A stretch of DNA of 64,000 bases, from the NCBI RefSeq assembly GCF_027107535.1, contig NZ_CP114283.1:2914001-2978000 (forward strand), read 5' to 3'. This document shows positions 11,624 to 19,599 of this stretch, piece by piece; position 1 is the stretch's first letter, and each line of letters begins with the position of its first letter. The notes beneath the pieces are model-generated. The model had not been told where the DNA came from, ran no database searches, and saw nothing but the letters and a program-made list of their open reading frames with translations. The DNA is from Streptomyces aurantiacus. GTDB lineage: Bacteria > Actinomycetota > Actinomycetes > Streptomycetales > Streptomycetaceae. The translations under genes were made by a program, and so were the position numbers.

Positions 11624-13093
11624 GTGCTCGACCACGGCGCACCCCCGCAGTCCCGCAGTCACCCCACCCCCGCGCCAGCCGGCCCCGGCGCGCGTCTGAT
11701 GCGCCGCAAGCCCGTGGAGAGCCTGGTCGCCGAGGGCGGCCAGGGGGAGGGCGGCAGCCTGCGGCGCTCCCTCGGCCTGTGGCAGCTGACGATGATCAGC
11801 ATCGGTGCCACGCTCGGCACCGGCATCTTCGTGGTGCTCGGCGAGGCCGTCCCGAAGGCGGGCCCGGCCGTCACCCTCTCCTTCGTGATAGCCGGACTCA
11901 CGGCACTCTTCTCGGCCCTCTCGTACGCCGAGCTCGCGGGCACCATCCCGGTCGCCGGATCCTCGTACTCCTACGCGTACGCGACCATGGGCGAACTCGT
12001 CGCCTGGATCTGCGGCTGGTGCCTCGTCCTGGAGTACGGCGTCTCCGTCGCGGCCGTCGCCGTCGGCTGGGGCGAGTACCTGAACGAGCTCCTCGACGGC
12101 ACGATCGGCGTCACCATCCCGGACGCGCTCTCCGCCCCGCCCGGCGACGGCGGGATCTTCAACCTGCCCGCGCTGATCGTCGTACTGCTCGCCATGGCGT
12201 TCCTGCTCGGCGGCGCCCGCGAGTCCGCGCGCGCCAACACCGTCATGGTCGTCGTCAAGATCGCCGCGCTGCTGCTGTTCTGCGCGATCGGCATCCAGGG
12301 CTTCCGCTCCGGCAACTACGAGAACTTCATGCCGCTCGGCATGGCCGGCGTCAGCGCCGCCGGGGCGACCCTCTTCTTCTCGTACATCGGGTTCGACGCG
12401 GCCTCCACCGCGGGCGAGGAGGCCAAGAACGCCCAGCGCGACCTGCCCCGCGCGATCATGCTCTCCCTGATCATCGTGACGGCCCTGTACGTGCTCGTCG
12501 CGGCCGTCGCCGTCGGTGCCAAGCCCTGGCAGCGGTTCACCGGCTCCGAGGCCGCACTCGCCGGGATCATGAAGGACGTCACCGGTGACGCCGTCTGGGG
12601 CACGCTGCTGGCGGCCGGCGCCGTGATCGCCATCGCGAGCGTCGTGCTGACGGTCCTCTACGGGCAGACCCGCATCCTCTTCGCCATGTCCCGCGACGGG
12701 CTCGTCCCCAAGGTCTTCTCCCGTGTCCACCCGAAGACCGGGACCCCGCGCGTCAACACGGTCATCGTGTCCCTGTTCTGTGGCGTCCTCGCCGCCGCGA
12801 TCCCGCTCGGGCAGCTCGCCGACGCGACCAGCATCGGCACGCTCTTCGCCTTCGCGCTGGTCAATGTGGCCGTCGTGGTGCTGCGGCGGACGCGGCCCGA
12901 GATGCCGCGCACGTTCCGGGTGCCGCTGTCGCCGTTGATACCCGCGCTGGGCTTCGGGTTCTGCGTGTGGATGATGGGCAGCCTCGACACCGTGACCTGG
13001 GTGGTCTTCGGCGTCTGGATGGCTGTCGGGCTCGTGTTCTACTTCAGTTACGGCTACCGGCGCTCACGTCTCGCGACCGGGCCGGTCGGCTGA
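11624..13093 (+). CDS. APC-superfamily amino-acid permease (CAT-like)
   Basis: Integral membrane amino-acid transporter of the cationic-amino-acid type, 489 aa with about 12 helices. GTG 11624 is chosen over GTG 11549 because AGGAG at 11611-11615 is correctly spaced. After a Pro-rich N-terminus, helix 1 contains the substrate-binding loop GATLGTGIFVVLG; helices 2-3 include GLTALFSALSYAELA. GQTRILFAMSRDGLVPKVF is the conserved loop after helix 8. The presence of an AsnC-family gene 61 bp downstream, and of boxes shared with the amidase/monooxygenase genes at 16.1 kb, suggests it imports the amino acid those enzymes degrade (inference). Confidence 0.92.
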   Translation: MLDHGAPPQSRSHPTPAPAGPGARLMRRKPVESLVAEGGQGEGGSLRRSLGLWQLTMISIGATLGTGIFVVLGEAVPKAGPAVTLSFVIAGLTALFSALSYAELAGTIPVAGSSYSYAYATMGELVAWICGWCLVLEYGVSVAAVAVGWGEYLNELLDGTIGVTIPDALSAPPGDGGIFNLPALIVVLLAMAFLLGGARESARANTVMVVVKIAALLLFCAIGIQGFRSGNYENFMPLGMAGVSAAGATLFFSYIGFDAASTAGEEAKNAQRDLPRAIMLSLIIVTALYVLVAAVAVGAKPWQRFTGSEAALAGIMKDVTGDAVWGTLLAAGAVIAIASVVLTVLYGQTRILFAMSRDGLVPKVFSRVHPKTGTPRVNTVIVSLFCGVLAAAIPLGQLADATSIGTLFAFALVNVAVVVLRRTRPEMPRTFRVPLSPLIPALGFGFCVWMMGSLDTVTWVVFGVWMAVGLVFYFSYGYRRSRLATGPVG

Positions 13094-13154
13094 GCGGGTC
13101 CTCGCGGGGCCCGGCGGTTCCCAGCGGTCTCCGAAGAGAAGTGACTCACCCGCA

Positions 13155-13607
13155 GTGCTGAACAGTCTCGACGAACGTATCGTCCACGCCCTTGCCGAAG
13201 ACGCCCGGCGCTCCTTCGCCGACATCGGGCAGGAGGTCGGGCTCTCCGCGCCCGCCGTGAAGCGGCGGGTGGACCGGCTGAGGGCCAGCGGGGCCATCAC
13301 CGGGTTCACGGTGCGCGTGGATCCGGCGGCGCTCGGGTGGGAGACCGAGGGGTTCGTCGAGATCTACTGCCGCCGGAACACCTCGCCCGAGACCATTCAG
13401 CGAGGGCTGGAGCGGTACCAGGAGGTCGTGGCCGCGTCCACCGTCACCGGGGAGGCCGATGCGGTCGTGCAGGTCTTCGCCTCCGACATGCGGCACTTCG
13501 AGCGGGTGCTGGAGCGGATCGCCGGGGAGCCGTTCGTGGAACGGACGAAGTCCGTGCTGGTGCTTTCGCCTTTGCTGCGGAGGTTTTCTTCCGGGTCCCC
13601 CACGTAG
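13155..13607 (+). CDS. AsnC/Lrp-family transcriptional regulator
   Basis: 150 aa; an N-terminal winged HTH (residues 5-55: LDERIVHALAEDARRSFADIGQ and LSAPAVKRRVDRLRASGAI) and a C-terminal RAM ligand-binding domain (about 65-140). Such proteins form octamers or discs that wrap DNA and sense an amino acid. It directly follows the permease, likely co-transcribed or from its own weak GTG start. It is the best candidate for binding the CGCAACG boxes at 11.4 and 15.9 kb. Confidence 0.92.
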   Translation: MLNSLDERIVHALAEDARRSFADIGQEVGLSAPAVKRRVDRLRASGAITGFTVRVDPAALGWETEGFVEIYCRRNTSPETIQRGLERYQEVVAASTVTGEADAVVQVFASDMRHFERVLERIAGEPFVERTKSVLVLSPLLRRFSSGSPT

Positions 13608-13646
13608 CGCTCCGCGGGTGGGCGGGTGGACCTGTGCGGGTCGGTG

Positions 13647-13680
13647 AGGGCTGGTCGCGCAGTTCCCCGCGCCCCTGGGT
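13647..13680 (+). repeat. Dispersed GC-rich intergenic repeat, copy B
   Basis: GGGCTGGTCGCGCAGTTCCC followed by CGCGCCCCT. Near-identical to copies A and C; lies in the 225-bp spacer after the AsnC gene. Confidence 0.6.
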
Positions 13681-13719
13681 GGGTGGGTGTCCGGCGTGAT
13701 GTGTCGGCGGCGGTCGTTC

Positions 13720-13762
13720 TGGGCTTGGCGCGCAGTTCCCCGCGGCCCTTTCGGGGTGGGTG
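13720..13762 (+). repeat. Dispersed GC-rich intergenic repeat, copy C
   Basis: Second copy in the same spacer (GGGCTTGGCGCGCAGTTCCC, then CGCGGCCC), again with GTGATGTG upstream as in copy A. Confidence 0.6.
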
Positions 13763-13805
13763 CGGGGGAGACGTAAATCGCTGGGCCGGGGCGGGGGGTC
13801 GGGTC

Positions 13806-13811
13806 TAGCAT
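13806..13811 (+). promoter_or_regulatory. -10 box for a leaderless leader-peptide transcript
   Basis: TAGCAT (TANNNT type) followed by seven bases and ATG at 13819. Transcription would start at, or one base before, the leader ORF. No TTGAC-type -35 is obvious. Confidence 0.5.
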
Positions 13812-13818
13812 CGGGGGT

Positions 13819-13836
13819 ATGACCTGGCGACATTGA
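13819..13836 (+). CDS. Putative 5-codon leader peptide MTWRH
   Basis: ATG-ACC-TGG-CGA-CAT-TGA. It starts where a transcript from TAGCAT (13806) would begin, so it could be translated as a leaderless ORF. It is followed by a hairpin at 13853-13870 and then by the MFS gene at 13923. Ribosome-mediated attenuation leaders before drug-efflux genes have this layout in other actinomycetes. Its expression is not shown by the sequence alone. Confidence 0.45.
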   Translation: MTWRH

Positions 13837-13852
13837 TCCACCAGCCGTGCCT

Positions 13853-13870
13853 CCCGAGGGCCGCCTCGGG
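13853..13870 (+). promoter_or_regulatory. Attenuator-type hairpin in the MFS 5' leader
   Basis: CCCGAGG (13853-13859) pairs with CCTCGGG (13864-13870) around a GCCG loop, 16 nt after the leader stop codon. Downstream, TCCC-TTC-GGGA just before the MFS ATG could hide its ribosome-binding site GGGAAGG (13912-13918). Confidence 0.5.
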
Positions 13871-13922
13871 CGCCGTATCTCCGGCGTCCGACATCTCTTC
13901 GCGGTCCCTTCGGGAAGGCCTC

Positions 13923-15143
13923 ATGACACTCTCACCCGCGCGCGTGCCCGGCACCTCTGTCCGGCGGCTGACGGCCACGCTGTACGGCTACGCGTTCCTC
14001 GACGACTTCGTCCTGCTCTACCCCGTGTACGCCCTGCTGTTCGCCGACAACGGGCTCACGGTCTGGCAGATCTCCTCGCTCTTCGCCCTCTGGTCGCTGA
14101 CCGGTGTACTCCTGGAGATCCCCTCGGGGGCCTGGGCCGACGCCGTGTCCCGCCGTGCGCTCCTGTGGTTCGGGCCGCTGCTCACCGCCGCGGGCTTCAC
14201 GCTCTGGGTGCTCGTCCCGTCCTACTGGGCGTTCGCCCTCGGCTTCGTCCTCTGGGGAGCCAAGGGGGCGCTCGGCTCCGGCGCGCTGGAGGCGCTGGTG
14301 TACGAGGAGCTCGACCGGCTCGGCGCCGCCGACCGCTACGGACGGATCATGGGCCGGGCCCGCGCCGCGGGACTCGTGGCCGTGATCGCGGCGCTGGCTC
14401 TGGCCGGCCCGGTCTTCGCGTTCGGCGGCTACCCGGCCGTCGGACTCGCCAGCGTGCTGGCCTGTCTGCTGACCGCGGTCACCGCGGCCCGGTTCACCGA
14501 GCACCGGGAACCGGACCCCGCGGCCGGGCCCGGCGAGGGTTGGGCCCGGTCGCTGCGGGCCGGGCTCGCCGAGGCCCGCGAGGACCGGTCCGTCCGCGCC
14601 GCCCTGCTGCTCGTACCGGCCGTCACCGCTGTGTGGGGCGCGCTCGACGAATACACGCCCCTGCTCGTCCGGGACACGGGAGTCACGGAGAACGCCGTAC
14701 CGCACTGGCTGTTGCTGATCTGGGCGGGGGCGACGGTCGGCGGGCTGCTGGCCGGCGCGGGAGAGCGGCTGGGCAAGGGCGGGTTCGCGGCGATCCTGGC
14801 CGGGTCGGCCCTGGCGCTCGCCGTGGGCGCGGGGGTGCGGACCCCGGCCGGTATCGGCCTGGTGGCCCTGGCCTTCTGCGGATTCCAGCTGGCGAGCGTC
14901 CTGGCCGACGCCCGGCTCCAGGAGCGGATCGACGGAACCGGCCGCGCCACCCTGACCTCGGTGGCCGGGGTGGGCACCGACCTGACCACCATCGCCGTGT
15001 ACGGCGCCTACGCCGTGGTCGGGTCGGCGACCACGCACGGCGCGGCCTTCGCGCTGTCCGCGGCGCCCTACCTCCTGACGGCGCTGATCGTGGCCACCGG
15101 GAGGAGGGCGGTCAGAGCTTCGGAAGCCACGGCACGACCGTGA
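13923..15143 (+). CDS. MFS transporter, probable drug efflux
   Basis: 406 aa, about 12 membrane helices, major facilitator fold. ATG 13923 is used because GGGAAGG lies at 13912-13918; an upstream TTG at 13833 would put the hairpin inside the gene. The loop between helices 2 and 3 reads EIPSGAWADAVSRRALL, a variant of MFS motif A (G-x-x-x-D-x-x-x-R-R). Substrate unknown; the leader peptide and hairpin upstream suggest induction by a ribosome-targeting compound. It converges on the next gene and overlaps its 3' end by 32 bp. Confidence 0.88.
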   Translation: MTLSPARVPGTSVRRLTATLYGYAFLDDFVLLYPVYALLFADNGLTVWQISSLFALWSLTGVLLEIPSGAWADAVSRRALLWFGPLLTAAGFTLWVLVPSYWAFALGFVLWGAKGALGSGALEALVYEELDRLGAADRYGRIMGRARAAGLVAVIAALALAGPVFAFGGYPAVGLASVLACLLTAVTAARFTEHREPDPAAGPGEGWARSLRAGLAEAREDRSVRAALLLVPAVTAVWGALDEYTPLLVRDTGVTENAVPHWLLLIWAGATVGGLLAGAGERLGKGGFAAILAGSALALAVGAGVRTPAGIGLVALAFCGFQLASVLADARLQERIDGTGRATLTSVAGVGTDLTTIAVYGAYAVVGSATTHGAAFALSAAPYLLTALIVATGRRAVRASEATARP

Positions 15144-15780
15144 AGTCGCCGGTGCCCTTCCTGACCTTCTCGAAGGGCGCCGAGCCGACGCACCTGGGCA
15201 GTCCCTCGGTCTCGACGGGACTGCCCGTAGCGGCCCAGCTGTAGCCGAGCCGGTCCTGCCGTCCGGTGTCGTGGACGGTGATACCGACCCGCTTGCCCTT
15301 CGCGCCGGGCAGGTCGGAGTCGGTGACGACACCGGAGACGACCGCCACCTTGCCGCCGGTGACCAGGCAGTCCACCTCGGCCTTCGCCCAGGCACCCTTG
15401 CCGCCGGCGTAGTGGCTCCATTCGAAGGTGCCCGTCGCCTTCAGCGGATCGGCGGTGTCCTCGGCCGCCAGGTGCGCGTCGAAGGAGAACGTGATGTCGT
15501 CGCCGGCCGACCGGTACAGCTTCGCGCTGCCGGTGAGCGCGGCGGCCTCGCGCGGCGGCCGGCCGGATGAGCCGGAAGGGGCGGCCCCGCGCGGCGTCCC
15601 CGTCACCGTGGCGGCCTCGCGCACGACCTCGGACGCGGGTTGTGGCGCGCTCTCCGACGCGGTGGCGGACCCCGCGAGCCCGGCGGTGACGAGCAGGGCC
15701 GCGCCCAGCACGGCGCCCTTCGTGCGGCGGGTCAGGGCGATCGTCGTACGGCGGCTCGTCGCGGTGCTTCGACGGTTCAT
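15112..15780 (-). CDS. Secreted protein of unknown function
   Basis: 222 aa. ATG at 15778-15780 begins a typical Sec signal: basic MNRRSTATSRRTTIALTRR, a hydrophobic core at about residues 20-38 and an ALA/SATASES cleavage region. The mature part is rich in beta-type sequence (SAKLYRSAGDDITFSFDAH, ATGTFEWSHYAGGKGAWAKA) and holds two cysteines that could pair. I do not recognise the family. It is divergent from the amidase gene across a spacer with three CGCAACG boxes, so it may share that regulation. Its 3' end overlaps that of the MFS gene. Confidence 0.82.
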   Translation of the reverse strand: MNRRSTATSRRTTIALTRRTKGAVLGAALLVTAGLAGSATASESAPQPASEVVREAATVTGTPRGAAPSGSSGRPPREAAALTGSAKLYRSAGDDITFSFDAHLAAEDTADPLKATGTFEWSHYAGGKGAWAKAEVDCLVTGGKVAVVSGVVTDSDLPGAKGKRVGITVHDTGRQDRLGYSWAATGSPVETEGLPRCVGSAPFEKVRKGTGDFTVVPWLPKL

Positions 15781-15937
15781 GACGGTCCTTTCGGCGGGTG
15801 CTGCGGACAGGTCCCACTGTTCCGGCGCCGCCGCCGCGCCACATCGCGCCGAGGGCTGCACCGCACCTCCGCCACCCGGCGGGGAGCACGCCGGTGACCT
15901 GCGCCCACGGGAGGACAGGCCCTCATACCGGGGGGCA

Positions 15938-15997
15938 CGCAACGAATCGCCGCCGGACCGCCGCCGGACGCAACGATTCGTCCACCGGCACGCAACG
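15938..15997. promoter_or_regulatory. Three phased CGCAACG boxes upstream of the amidase operon
   Basis: CGCAACG starts at 15938, 15969 and 15991, spaced 31 and 22 bp (three and two helical turns). They are extended by AATCG or ATTCG in the first two. The same boxes precede the permease at 11401-11479. Confidence 0.6.
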
Positions 15998-16128
15998 GCT
16001 CCTCCTTGTCCGCCGGAACCGGTCGCCCGTACCGTCTATCTGGCCCGTCTTTCCGGCCCGGCCGTCCGGCCTGACCCTCCGGCCGTCCGCCCGGCTCCCA
16101 CTGCCTTCCGTCCCGGTGAGGAACACGC

Positions 16129-16917
16129 ATGCGCACCGCCCTGCTCCAGAGCTCCGGCCGACCCGGCTCCGTCGTCGAGAACCTCAGGGTCCTCGACGAG
16201 GCCGCGGGCCGGGCCGCCGCCGCGGGCGCCGGGCTGCTGATCACTCCGGAGATGTTCCTCACCGGCTACGCGATCGGCGCCGACGTGCACCGGCTCGCCG
16301 AGCCCGCCGACGGAGACTCCGCGGACGCGGTCGCCGAGATCGCCGGCCGGCACGGCGTGGCCGTCGTCTACGGCTACCCGGAGCGGTCCTCGGAGTCGGT
16401 CTTCAACTCGGTCCAGCTGATCTCCTGTGACGGCACGCGCCTCGCGAACTACCGCAAGACCCACCTCTTCGGCTGCTTCGAGCAGGAGTGGTTCACCCCC
16501 GGCGACGAGCCGGTCGTCCAGGCCGACCTGGGCGGCCTCCGGGTCGGCCTCATGGTCTGCTACGACGTGGAGTTCCCGGAGAACGTCCGCGCGCACGCCC
16601 TGGGCGGTACCGACCTCCTCGTGGTGCCGACGGCCCAGATGCACCCCTTCCACTTCGTCGCCGAGTCCGTCGTACCGGTGCGCGCCTTCGAGAACCAGAT
16701 GTACATCGCGTACGTCAACCGGGTCGGTACGGAAGGGGAGTTCGAGTTCGTCGGGCTCTCGACCCTGGCCGGCCCCGACGGCGGCGCCCGCGCCCGCGCG
16801 GGCCGCGCGGAGGAACTCGTCCTCGGCGAGGTGGACCCCGCCTTCCTCGCCGCCTCCCGCGAGACGAACCCGTATCTGAAGGACCGCCGCCCCGGCCTCT
16901 ACGGGTCCCTCGTCTGA
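16129..16917 (+). CDS. Carbon-nitrogen hydrolase (DavA/omega-amidase-like)
   Basis: 262-aa nitrilase-superfamily amidase with the complete catalytic triad Glu41 (LLITPEMFLTG), Lys110 (YRKTHLF) and Cys144 (LMVCYDVEFPE). Members hydrolyse small amides to acid plus ammonia. The next gene is an amino-acid 2-monooxygenase-like flavoprotein whose product would be an amide. This arrangement matches DavA with DavB (5-aminovaleramide amidase with lysine 2-monooxygenase) and the equivalent arginine and tryptophan routes. Which amide is used cannot be read from the sequence. Three CGCAACG boxes lie upstream. Confidence 0.9.
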   Translation: MRTALLQSSGRPGSVVENLRVLDEAAGRAAAAGAGLLITPEMFLTGYAIGADVHRLAEPADGDSADAVAEIAGRHGVAVVYGYPERSSESVFNSVQLISCDGTRLANYRKTHLFGCFEQEWFTPGDEPVVQADLGGLRVGLMVCYDVEFPENVRAHALGGTDLLVVPTAQMHPFHFVAESVVPVRAFENQMYIAYVNRVGTEGEFEFVGLSTLAGPDGGARARAGRAEELVLGEVDPAFLAASRETNPYLKDRRPGLYGSLV

Positions 16918-16972
16918 CACCCCCCAGACCACCAGCCTCGCCACAGCTTTCCCCGCAAGGAGTCCGTACCCC

Positions 16973-18679
16973 ATGACGTCCACGGTGCCCCCCGCCGTCC
17001 CGCACACCGACGCGCAGCCGCCGATCACCATGTTCGGCCCGGACTTCCCGTACGCGTACGACGACTTCCTCGCGCACCCCGCGGGCCTCGGCCAGATACC
17101 GGCGACCGAGCTCGGCACCGAGGTGGCCGTCATCGGCGGCGGCCTCTCCGGCATCGTGGCCGCGTACGAGCTGATGAAGATGGGCCTCAAGCCCGTCGTG
17201 TACGAGGCCGACAAGATCGGCGGACGGCTGCGGACCGTGGGCTTCGACGGATGCGACCCCTCCCTCACCGCCGAGATGGGCGCGATGCGCTTCCCGCCGT
17301 CCTCCACGGCGCTCCAGCACTACATCGACCTGGTGGGCCTGCGGACCGAGCCGTTCCCCAACCCCCTCTCCGAGGCCACGCCCTCGACCGTCGTGGATCT
17401 CAAGGGCGAGTCGCACTACGCCGAGACGGCCGACGACCTGCCGCAGGTCTACCGGGACGTGGCGAAGGCCTGGAACGCCTGCCTGGAGGAGGGCGCCGAC
17501 TTCTCCGACATGAACCAGGCGATGCGCGAGCGCGACGTGCCCCGCATCCGTGAGATCTGGGCGAAGCTCGTCGAGAAGCTCGACAACCAGACCTTCTACG
17601 GCTTCCTCTGCGACTCCGAGTCCTTCAAGTCCTTCCGGCACCGCGAGATCTTCGGCCAGGTCGGCTTCGGCACGGGCGGCTGGGACACCGACTTCCCGAA
17701 CTCCATCCTGGAGATCCTGCGCGTCGTCTACACCGAGGCCGACGACCACCACCGGGGCATCGTCGGCGGCAGCCAGCAGCTCCCGCTGCGCCTGTGGGAG
17801 CGCGAGCCGCAGAAGATCGTGCACTGGGCGTACGGGACGTCGCTGGCCACGCTCCACGACGGGGAGCCCCGGCCCGCCGTGACCCGCCTCCACCGCACCG
17901 CGGGCAACCGGATCACCGTCACCGACGCCTCCGGCGACATCCGTACGTATCGGGCGGCGATCTTCACCGCCCAGTCCTGGATGCTGCTCTCCAAGGTCGC
18001 CTGCGACGACGCGCTGTTCCCGATCGACCACTGGACCGCCATCGAGCGGACCCACTACATGGAGAGCTCGAAGCTGTTCGTGCCCGTCGACCGGCCGTTC
18101 TGGCTGGACAAGGCCGTCGACGACAAGGGAAACCCGACCGGCCGGGACGTCATGTCGATGACGCTCACCGACCGCATGACGCGCGGCACGTACCTCCTCG
18201 ACGACGGGCCGGACAAGCCCGCCGTGATCTGCCTCTCCTACACGTGGTGCGACGACAGCCTGAAGTGGCTGCCGCTGTCCGCGAACGAGCGGATGGAGGT
18301 CATGCTGAAGTCGCTCGGCGAGATCTACCCGAAGGTCGACATCAGGAAGCACATCATCGGCAACCCGGTGACCGTCTCCTGGGAGAACGAGCCGTACTTC
18401 ATGGGCGCGTTCAAGGCCAACCTCCCCGGCCACTACCGCTACCAGCGGCGCCTGTTCACGCACTTCATGCAGGACCGGCTGCCCGAGGACAAGCGGGGCA
18501 TCTTCCTCGCGGGCGACGACATCTCCTGGACGGCCGGCTGGGCGGAGGGTGCCGTACAGACCGCGCTCAACGCCGTGTGGGGCGTCATGCACCACTTCGG
18601 CGGCGGGACCGACCCGGCCAACCCCGGGCCCGGCGACGTCTACGACGAGATCGCCCCGGTGGAACTGCCGGAGGACTGA
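16973..18679 (+). CDS. Flavin amine oxidase of the amino-acid 2-monooxygenase family
   Basis: 568 aa. FAD-binding Rossmann motif VAVIGGGLSGIVAAYELMKMG at about residues 46-66, then EADKIGGRLRT. The GAMRFPPSS segment, PYFMGAFKANLPGHYRYQRRLF and the C-terminal FAD clasp AGDDISWTAGWAEGAVQTALNAV are characteristic of tryptophan, lysine and arginine 2-monooxygenases (IaaM/DavB), which turn an amino acid into the decarboxylated amide. The length (about 560) also fits. An AAGGAG ribosome-binding site precedes the ATG, 55 bp after the amidase gene, so the two form an operon. An oxidase-only activity remains possible. Confidence 0.88.
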   Translation: MTSTVPPAVPHTDAQPPITMFGPDFPYAYDDFLAHPAGLGQIPATELGTEVAVIGGGLSGIVAAYELMKMGLKPVVYEADKIGGRLRTVGFDGCDPSLTAEMGAMRFPPSSTALQHYIDLVGLRTEPFPNPLSEATPSTVVDLKGESHYAETADDLPQVYRDVAKAWNACLEEGADFSDMNQAMRERDVPRIREIWAKLVEKLDNQTFYGFLCDSESFKSFRHREIFGQVGFGTGGWDTDFPNSILEILRVVYTEADDHHRGIVGGSQQLPLRLWEREPQKIVHWAYGTSLATLHDGEPRPAVTRLHRTAGNRITVTDASGDIRTYRAAIFTAQSWMLLSKVACDDALFPIDHWTAIERTHYMESSKLFVPVDRPFWLDKAVDDKGNPTGRDVMSMTLTDRMTRGTYLLDDGPDKPAVICLSYTWCDDSLKWLPLSANERMEVMLKSLGEIYPKVDIRKHIIGNPVTVSWENEPYFMGAFKANLPGHYRYQRRLFTHFMQDRLPEDKRGIFLAGDDISWTAGWAEGAVQTALNAVWGVMHHFGGGTDPANPGPGDVYDEIAPVELPED

Positions 18680-18778
18680 GCCAGGACGACGGGCCCGCGC
18701 CTGCGCGAAGGCGCGGGGCTGTGGCACCTCGCGGCCCGGCCGGTGGGCACGACCGGCCCCGGCCGGCCGGCGGGCTGA

Positions 18779-19498
18779 TCACCAGGCCGACGGTGGAGCG
18801 CTCAGCGGGGTGAGAAGACAGCGACCGACCAGCCCCACCCCCGTGTCGAGGCGCTCGACGAACTCCTCGGACAGGTCGGGGAGTTCGCGCAGCGCCCAGA
18901 CGGCGCGGGCGGCCGACCAGGCCGCGTCCCGGGCCCGCTCCAGGCTCCAGGCGCCCAGCAGATGGGTCAGCGGGTCGGCGATCTGGAGGAGGTCGGGGCC
19001 CGGCATCAGATCCTCGCGGATGCGCTCCTCCAGCGAGACGAGGACGTCGCCCACGCGGTCGAAGTCGTCCTCCAGCTCGTCCGGTTCGCAGCCGAGCGTA
19101 CGACAGGTGTCCACCACCGCGAGCGCCAGGTCGTGCCCGATGTGCGCATTGATGCCCGCGAGGGCGAACTGCAGCGGACGTACTCCGGGGTGGCCCCTCA
19201 GCTGGAACAACGGCCGCCAGCAGGCGGGTGGCCGGCGCTCGTCCGCGACCGCCTCGACGGCCCTCAGATAACGCTCGGCGAAGCGTACGTCCAGGGTGAT
19301 CGCGGCTTCCACGTCGGTGAAGTGCCCCGATTCCAGGCGCCTGTCGACCTCCTCGGTGACGGCGAGGTACACACGGTTGAAGACCGCGACGCCGTCCCGC
19401 TCCGGCCAGCCCGCACCGAGTGCGCGCATCCGGTGCACGACCGCGTCGACGCCGTGCACGCGCGCCGTGTCCTGCCCGAAGCGTTCCAACCGCACCAT
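18779..19498 (-). CDS. DUF5995-like protein
   Basis: 239-aa all-helical soluble protein of unknown function. It resembles the DUF5995 family in length and in motifs such as FNRVYLAVTEEVDRRL, LDVRFAERYL and INAHIGHDLALAVVDTC, where a conserved Asn-x-His-x-x-His-Asp might bind metal. There is no signal peptide. Putative -10 AGGGTG on the + strand (19505-19510, CACCCT on the coding strand) lies 6 nt from the ATG, so the mRNA may be leaderless. Divergent from the GH6 gene. Confidence 0.75.
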   Translation of the reverse strand: MVRLERFGQDTARVHGVDAVVHRMRALGAGWPERDGVAVFNRVYLAVTEEVDRRLESGHFTDVEAAITLDVRFAERYLRAVEAVADERRPPACWRPLFQLRGHPGVRPLQFALAGINAHIGHDLALAVVDTCRTLGCEPDELEDDFDRVGDVLVSLEERIREDLMPGPDLLQIADPLTHLLGAWSLERARDAAWSAARAVWALRELPDLSEEFVERLDTGVGLVGRCLLTPLSAPPSAW

Positions 19499-19599
19499 GG
19501 GGGCAGGGTGCCAGGCCTAGGCTGTGCCCAGGGCCGCCGGGCCGAGCGCTTCCCCAGAACGGGGGAACACGCGGGACCCGGCGGAGGGGGGAGCACCAC

